A DNA stretch of 9,865 nt from Candidatus Gottesmanbacteria bacterium (GTDB lineage: Bacteria; Patescibacteriota; Microgenomatia; 2-02-FULL-39-11). The translations under genes were made by a program, and so were the position numbers. The stretch is from NCBI GenBank assembly GCA_016218275.1, contig JACREK010000126.1:1-9865 (forward strand), in the 5' to 3' direction. This document shows, piece by piece, positions 6,994-9,865 of the stretch. Numbering within the stretch: the stretch's first letter is position 1; each line of letters opens with the position of its first letter. The notes beneath the pieces were generated by a model, which saw only the letters and a list, made by a program, of their open reading frames with translations, was not told the origin of the DNA and ran no database searches.

Positions 6994-7485
6994 TTATCCA
7001 ACCTTTGTATCCTTTACCAAACCTTCAAATCCTTTCCCAGCTATTTTTCTTTTACCAAAAAGCATACCTCTTGGCTGCTTCCCGGCAGGTGTAGCCATTG
7101 GTTGCGGCTGTTTTTTCTGTGCCTCAACTGCCTGTGCCTTTTTCTTCTCTTCTTCCTGAATGGTTGCTTCATATGGCCGCAAGCCCGGCGGTTTCTGCTG
7201 TGGTCTCATATGAACTGGCATGGTAGTAAGGAGTTTTTTCCTTGTTTCATCCAGCTTTTTCTGATCCTCCTCGGTTAACTCCTTCTTCTTTTTTTCCAGT
7301 TCTTCGGAAGAAACAGAACTTAGGTTTTGCAGATAATCGCTCAACTCATCTTTTTTACCTGCCTTTTGTCCTAACGCTTGTTCCACAATAGCGCCGGGAG
7401 AAACAGTATCGGCAATCTGTTTGGCGGAATCTTTGACTGCCTCAAATCCACCTGTAATGATTTTTTTCAGTTTACTATCAGTCAT
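6994..7485 (-). CDS. Uncharacterised charged 163-residue protein
   Basis: I do not recognise the family. Residues 1-50 could form an amphipathic helical region (KLKKIITGGFEAVKDSAKQIADTV). Residues about 55-90 are very rich in Lys and Glu and probably form a coiled coil or long helix (SEELEKKKKELTEEDQKKLDETRKK). A proline-glutamine-rich segment follows (MRPQQKPPGLRPYE, about 97-110), then another charged helix and a basic glycine-rich end (RGMLFGKRKIAGKGFEGLVKD). There is no signal peptide or membrane span, so it is probably cytosolic. The basic tail would suit nucleic-acid or ribosome binding, which is speculation. It uses an ATG at 7485; its immediate upstream DNA is a palindromic repeat, with no clear SD. 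Confidence 0.85.
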   Translation of the reverse strand: MTDSKLKKIITGGFEAVKDSAKQIADTVSPGAIVEQALGQKAGKKDELSDYLQNLSSVSSEELEKKKKELTEEDQKKLDETRKKLLTTMPVHMRPQQKPPGLRPYEATIQEEEKKKAQAVEAQKKQPQPMATPAGKQPRGMLFGKRKIAGKGFEGLVKDTKVG

Positions 7486-7495
7486 AATAACTTTT

Positions 7496-7586
7496 TGTCA
7501 TTCCGAGCTTGCCGAGGAATCTCTCAGCTTGTCTGAGTTCTCATTCGAGAGAGATTGCTTCGTCGCCTCCGCTCCTCGCAATGACA
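7496..7586. repeat. Palindromic GTCATT element filling a gene spacer
   Basis: TGTCATTCCGAG at 7496-7507 pairs with CTCGCAATGACA ending at 7586 (one mismatch). Inner parts GAGGAATCTCTC and GAGAGATTGC also match inverted. It occupies almost the whole 106-bp gap between two genes. I see no long outer inverted repeats or clear target duplication, unlike the copies at 1308 and 5249. Confidence 0.75.
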
Positions 7587-7591
7587 GCCGA

Positions 7592-7894
7592 TTAAAAGAA
7601 CCCGAGTTTCACTTTTGCCTCTTTGCTCATCTTTTCCGGTGTCCATGGCGGGTCAAAAGTCAACTCCACATCTACATCTTTTACTCCTTTGATCTTTCTT
7701 AGCTCCTGTTTTACCGGTTCGACGATCAATTCAAACAAAGGACAACCCATGGTGGTTAAAGTCATCAATACTTCCACATTTCCCTTTTTGTCGGACTTTA
7801 CATTATAGATAAGCCCTAAATCTACAATTGAAATATCCAGTTCCGGATCGGGAACATTTTTAAGTTGTTTGATTAGTGTTTTTTTAGATAACAT
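7592..7894 (-). CDS. MIP18/DUF59-family metal-sulfur cluster assembly protein (SufT-like)
   Basis: A 100-residue protein of the PaaD/MIP18 domain family, which helps assemble or deliver Fe-S clusters in the cytosol. The whole chain is one domain: NVPDPELDISIVDLGLIYNV (residues 13-32) is the hallmark start. TTMGCPL carries the conserved Cys51, expected to act in cluster or metal handling. The end DPPWTPEKMSKEAKVKLG is the typical family C-terminus. The ATG at 7894 has TTAGGA about 10 nt upstream, inside an AT-rich repeat. No other suf or isc genes are in view, and Fe-S clients cannot be named from this context. Family confidence is high; the specific role (SufT or another carrier) is inferred. 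Confidence 0.93.
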   Translation of the reverse strand: MLSKKTLIKQLKNVPDPELDISIVDLGLIYNVKSDKKGNVEVLMTLTTMGCPLFELIVEPVKQELRKIKGVKDVDVELTFDPPWTPEKMSKEAKVKLGFF

Positions 7895-7901
7895 ATTATT
7901 A

Positions 7902-8021
7902 AAATCCTAAATCCCAAGCACCAAATCCCAAATAAATCCAAAGCGCTAAATTCAAAACGTTTCGAATTTTGAATATTTGAATTTTGATATTGTTTGGAAC
8001 TTAGAATTTTGGATTTTGGAT
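7902..8021. repeat. AT-rich imperfect inverted repeat between recR and the Fe-S gene
   Basis: The left part has AAATCCTAAATCCCAAGC and AAATAAATCCAAAGCGC. The right part has the loosely complementary TTTGGAACTTAGAATTTTGG and ATTTTGGATTTTTT. The centre (ATTCAAAA...AATTTTGAAT) forms a hairpin. No ORF or clear promoter is visible. The left half is related to 6913-6985. Confidence 0.65.
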
Positions 8022-8031
8022 TTTTTCATAC

Positions 8032-8649
8032 TTAGTATTCCCTCCTTCCCTCCAATGCTTTTGATAATGTCACCTCATCGGCATATTCGATATCCGCTCC
8101 GACCGGCAGCCCGTGTGCCAGTCTTGTAATTTTGACTTTTGTCCCGATCAAATCGGGATGACTTTTGAGTTCACGTCTAATGTACATCGCCGTTGCCTCT
8201 CCTTCAATATTGGAATTGGTGGCAAGAATAATTTCCTTTATTTTGCCCCCTTTCACGCGTTCCAGCATCTCCGCTATTTTTATCTCATCGGGTCCGATAT
8301 TATTTAAGGGATTGATACAGCCGTGAAGTACATGATAAACACCTTTATATTTTCCGATTTTTTCCATTGACAGGATATCTATCGGCTGCTCCACTACGCA
8401 AACTACCCCCTCATCTCTTTGGGGACTTGAACAAATTACACAGGGGTCGCTCTCCCCTATATTGAAACACTTGGAACAATAAACTGTTGAATTTTTGAGA
8501 TTTTTGACTGATTCGCCAAATTGATCTAATTGGGCTTGCGGAACATGCAAAAGATAAAAGGAAAGCCGGGAGGCGGTCTTGGGACCGATACCGGGAAGTT
8601 TCTCAAAAGACTCGATAAGTTTTTCAATTGATCGAGGAAGAATTCTCAT
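8032..8649 (-). CDS. recR: Recombination mediator protein RecR
   Basis: A 205-residue RecR, which works with RecO to load RecA on SSB-coated DNA in gap repair. The helix-hairpin-helix is at about 12-30 (FEKLPGIGPKTASRLSF). The four-cysteine zinc finger is at about 58-73 (CSKC...CVIC). The Toprim domain follows from about 82 (VCVVEQPIDILSME, TNSNIEGEATAMYI), and the C-terminal signature is TRLAHGLPVGADIEYADEVTLSKALEGR. Length is normal for the family. One oddity is KSHPDLIGTKVKI before TRLAHG: a few residues longer than usual and encoded by a small DNA palindrome. The ATG at 8649 fits the family start. It lies downstream of prs in the same direction, separated by 126 bp of repeats. Confidence 0.97.
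   Translation of the reverse strand: MRILPRSIEKLIESFEKLPGIGPKTASRLSFYLLHVPQAQLDQFGESVKNLKNSTVYCSKCFNIGESDPCVICSSPQRDEGVVCVVEQPIDILSMEKIGKYKGVYHVLHGCINPLNNIGPDEIKIAEMLERVKGGKIKEIILATNSNIEGEATAMYIRRELKSHPDLIGTKVKITRLAHGLPVGADIEYADEVTLSKALEGRREY
8133..8166. repeat. Small palindrome with direct repeats inside recR
   Basis: TCCCGAT (8142-8148) and ATCGGGA (8152-8158) form a 7-bp stem with a 3-nt loop. TGACTTTT flanks it on both sides (8133-8140, 8159-8166). It encodes HPDLIG, where typical RecR proteins are shorter. Confidence 0.5.
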
Positions 8650-8659
8650 AACATCCTTG

Positions 8660-8751
8660 TCGTCATTCCGAGCAAAGCCGAGGAATCTCTCTAAATCTTT
8701 TTTTATGAGATCCTTCGACTCCCCCGCACTTAGCGGGGTCGCTCAGGATGA
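8660..8751. repeat. Composite palindromic repeat between prs and recR
   Basis: The left arm TCGTCATTCCGAGCAAAGCC with GAGGAATCTC belongs to the same family as 7496-7586. The right arm, GAGATCCTTCGACTC...GCTCAGGATGA, is its inverted counterpart in a diverged form. A short stem CCCCGC/GCGGGG (8732-8738 region) is nested in the right arm. There is no ORF. It forms the recR leader. Confidence 0.6.
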
Positions 8752-8779
8752 TCCCGATAAAATATGCCATCGGGATCAT
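8748..8779. other. 11-bp stem hairpin overlapping the prs stop codon
   Basis: ATGATCCCGAT (8748-8758) and ATCGGGATCAT (8769-8779) are perfect complements around a 10-nt loop. The prs TGA (8778-8776) lies within the stem. In prs mRNA no U-run follows, so it is not a standard intrinsic terminator; it may stabilise the 3' end or reduce read-through. The + strand side is followed by T-rich sequence but has no gene to terminate. Confidence 0.55.
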
Positions 8780-9702
8780 TTTATCATCTTTTTCATGGCA
8801 GCGGCAATCGTTGAAGCGATGGGGAAAATAGAAAGCTTGGTAAATTTTCTGTCATCGGGAACAGGTATGGTATCGGTCACCCAAACGCAATCGATAGGAC
8901 TATCCTGTAAAATCTTATCCGCTCCGCCGACAAAATCCGCATGTGTAGCAACAGCTATAACCTGTTTGGCTCCTTTTTCTTTCAAAAGATATGCGGCATT
9001 CACCAAAGTTCCGCCGGTAACAATGACATCATCGACAATAATGGCGGTTTTATCTTTAACATCTCCCACCACTTTCATGGAAAGAATCTTATGTGCGGTA
9101 TTCAAATCTCTTTTTTTCTCAATTAAAGCAAGAGGCAGGTCAAGAGTTTCGGCAAAGCTCTGCGACCTTTTCAGAGCTCCGGCATCGGGTGTAATCACGA
9201 CTACATCTTTTTTAATTTTCTCTATTTCAGACTGAAACACAGATAGTCCTGATACATGTACGACAGGAATTTCGAAAAATCCCAAAATTGTTTCATTGTG
9301 GAGCTCAACCGTAATCAGCTTGTCAAAACCGACCGACTCTATAAGTTTGGCAACCACATGAGCCGATAAACACTCGCCCGGCCGATGAACTCTGTCTTGT
9401 CTGGCATAACCATGGTATGGAAGAACAGCAATCAATTTTTTGGCCTCGCCCCTTTTCGCCGCATCACCCAAAAGCAAAAATTCCATCAAGTGCTCGTCAA
9501 CCGGATTGGAAAGGGATTGGATTATGAAAACATTTTTATCTTCGACATCTTCTTCAAGCCGGACTCGGCATTCGGAATCGGCAAAACGGATAATCTCGGC
9601 TTTATTCAAAGAGGTGCCCAATTCTGAAGCTAACTTTTGGGCAAGGGGCAAATTGGAATTTCCGGAAAAAATCATCGCCTTTTTATTATGTAATTTTTTC
9701 AC
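8776..9702 (-). CDS. prs: Ribose-phosphate pyrophosphokinase (PRPP synthase)
   Basis: A 308-residue enzyme making PRPP from ribose 5-phosphate and ATP in the cytosol, feeding nucleotide, histidine and tryptophan synthesis or salvage. Motifs are in order: MIFSGNSNLPLAQKLASELG (10-29); LPYHGYARQDR (94-104), the ATP and ribose-phosphate region; His135 in TVELHNE, a catalytic metal-site histidine; the flexible-loop basic residues in IEKKRD (194-199); and the PRPP loop VDDVIVTGGT (223-232). These fit class I enzymes; the segment RVHRPGECLSA replaces the more usual REPISA. The start is a GTG at 9702. An internal ATG at codon 10 would remove only the leader, so the true start is uncertain by nine residues. 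A hairpin overlaps its TGA stop. Confidence 0.96.
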   Translation of the reverse strand: MKKLHNKKAMIFSGNSNLPLAQKLASELGTSLNKAEIIRFADSECRVRLEEDVEDKNVFIIQSLSNPVDEHLMEFLLLGDAAKRGEAKKLIAVLPYHGYARQDRVHRPGECLSAHVVAKLIESVGFDKLITVELHNETILGFFEIPVVHVSGLSVFQSEIEKIKKDVVVITPDAGALKRSQSFAETLDLPLALIEKKRDLNTAHKILSMKVVGDVKDKTAIIVDDVIVTGGTLVNAAYLLKEKGAKQVIAVATHADFVGGADKILQDSPIDCVWVTDTIPVPDDRKFTKLSIFPIASTIAAAMKKMIK

Positions 9703-9865
9703 GTCTTTTGCAAGACCTCACCTCACCTGACCCACCTGCACTTTGCGATTTAGCTTCAGTTAATCCGTCATCTCGACCGACCGAAGGGAGTGGAGAGATC
9801 TTCTTTAATAGGTCTAATGGTTAATTTCAAGGCCGAAATGTTTATAATCCTTAAAGTGTGGAAGA
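9703..9865. other. Upstream region of prs, no gene seen
   Basis: No supported ORF. Next to the prs start is a repetitive CCTCACCTCACCTGACCCACC stretch, and a palindrome arm follows. A perfect TATAAT lies on the + strand at 9843-9848 with a weak TTAATT 16 nt upstream (9821-9826), which could be a promoter for a + strand gene beyond the window edge. No strong minus-strand promoter for prs is visible; it may lie beyond the edge. Confidence 0.3.
9766..9803. repeat. Single arm of the GTCAT palindromic repeat family
   Basis: CGTCATCTCGACCGACC followed by GAAGGGAGTGGAGAGATC resembles one arm of the other GTCATTSCGAG elements (GTCAT + CGA core + GGAGAGATCT end). No matching second arm is seen in the remaining sequence. 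Confidence 0.55.

Noticed and set aside
8579..9235. 218-codon + strand ORF opposite recR and prs
   Set aside because: It is antisense to two well-supported genes, has no recognisable domain and crosses repeat DNA.
8776..9702. Alternative genetic code (UGA as glycine)
   Set aside because: htrA and prs both end at TGA exactly where their families end, and no in-frame TGA is needed in any gene.
9703..9865. tRNA or riboswitch upstream of prs
   Set aside because: No cloverleaf, anticodon arm or known aptamer core could be recognised in either strand.

Overview
The window looks like a piece of a Candidate Phyla Radiation (Patescibacteria) chromosome, possibly Microgenomates. This is inferred from the compact single-copy housekeeping genes, the small membrane-anchored proteases, the CPR-style S18 and CysRS sequences, the lineage-type unknown proteins, and above all the many short palindromic repeats, including one encoding an LPRRQAGK-type peptide inside cysS. 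TGA closes htrA and prs, so the UGA-glycine code of Gracilibacteria/Absconditabacteria does not apply. No taxonomic search could be run.

Layout: only the first gene, the 3' end of prfA (release factor 1), lies on the + strand. Everything else is on the - strand. Read in the direction of transcription (right to left) the order is prs (PRPP synthase), recR (recombination mediator), a MIP18/SufT-like Fe-S assembly gene, an unknown charged protein, cysS (cysteinyl-tRNA synthetase), a small acidic ORF disrupted by a miniature element, rpsF-ssb-rpsR (the classical S6-SSB-S18 operon), an unknown 240-residue protein starting directly after the rpsR stop, ctpA (S41 PDZ protease) and htrA (DegP-type PDZ serine protease). 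htrA converges on and overlaps prfA by 29 bp.

The genes cover nucleotide supply, DNA repair, translation and envelope protein quality control. They form a mostly co-directional core-gene run rather than a specialised pathway. I see no defence system, CRISPR array, full insertion sequence or phage gene.

The unusual content is in the repeats. Nearly every gap longer than about 20 bp is occupied by repeat DNA: two MITE-like elements with terminal inverted repeats and TAA target duplications (1308-1475, 5249-5385), related GTCATTSCGAG palindromes (7496-7586, 8660-8751, 9766-9803), AT-rich imperfect inverted repeats (2831-3037, 6913-6985, 7902-8021), and a repeat module that includes the Shine-Dalgarno sequence and GTG start of both rpsF and rpsR. 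Repeat DNA also enters coding sequence while keeping the frame. ctpA carries a 48-bp insertion-like duplication and a heptanucleotide array. cysS carries a 42-bp palindrome flanked by direct repeats and a second low-complexity insert. recR carries a small palindrome. Together these suggest active spread of tiny palindromic elements through a streamlined genome. That is the most interesting signal here.
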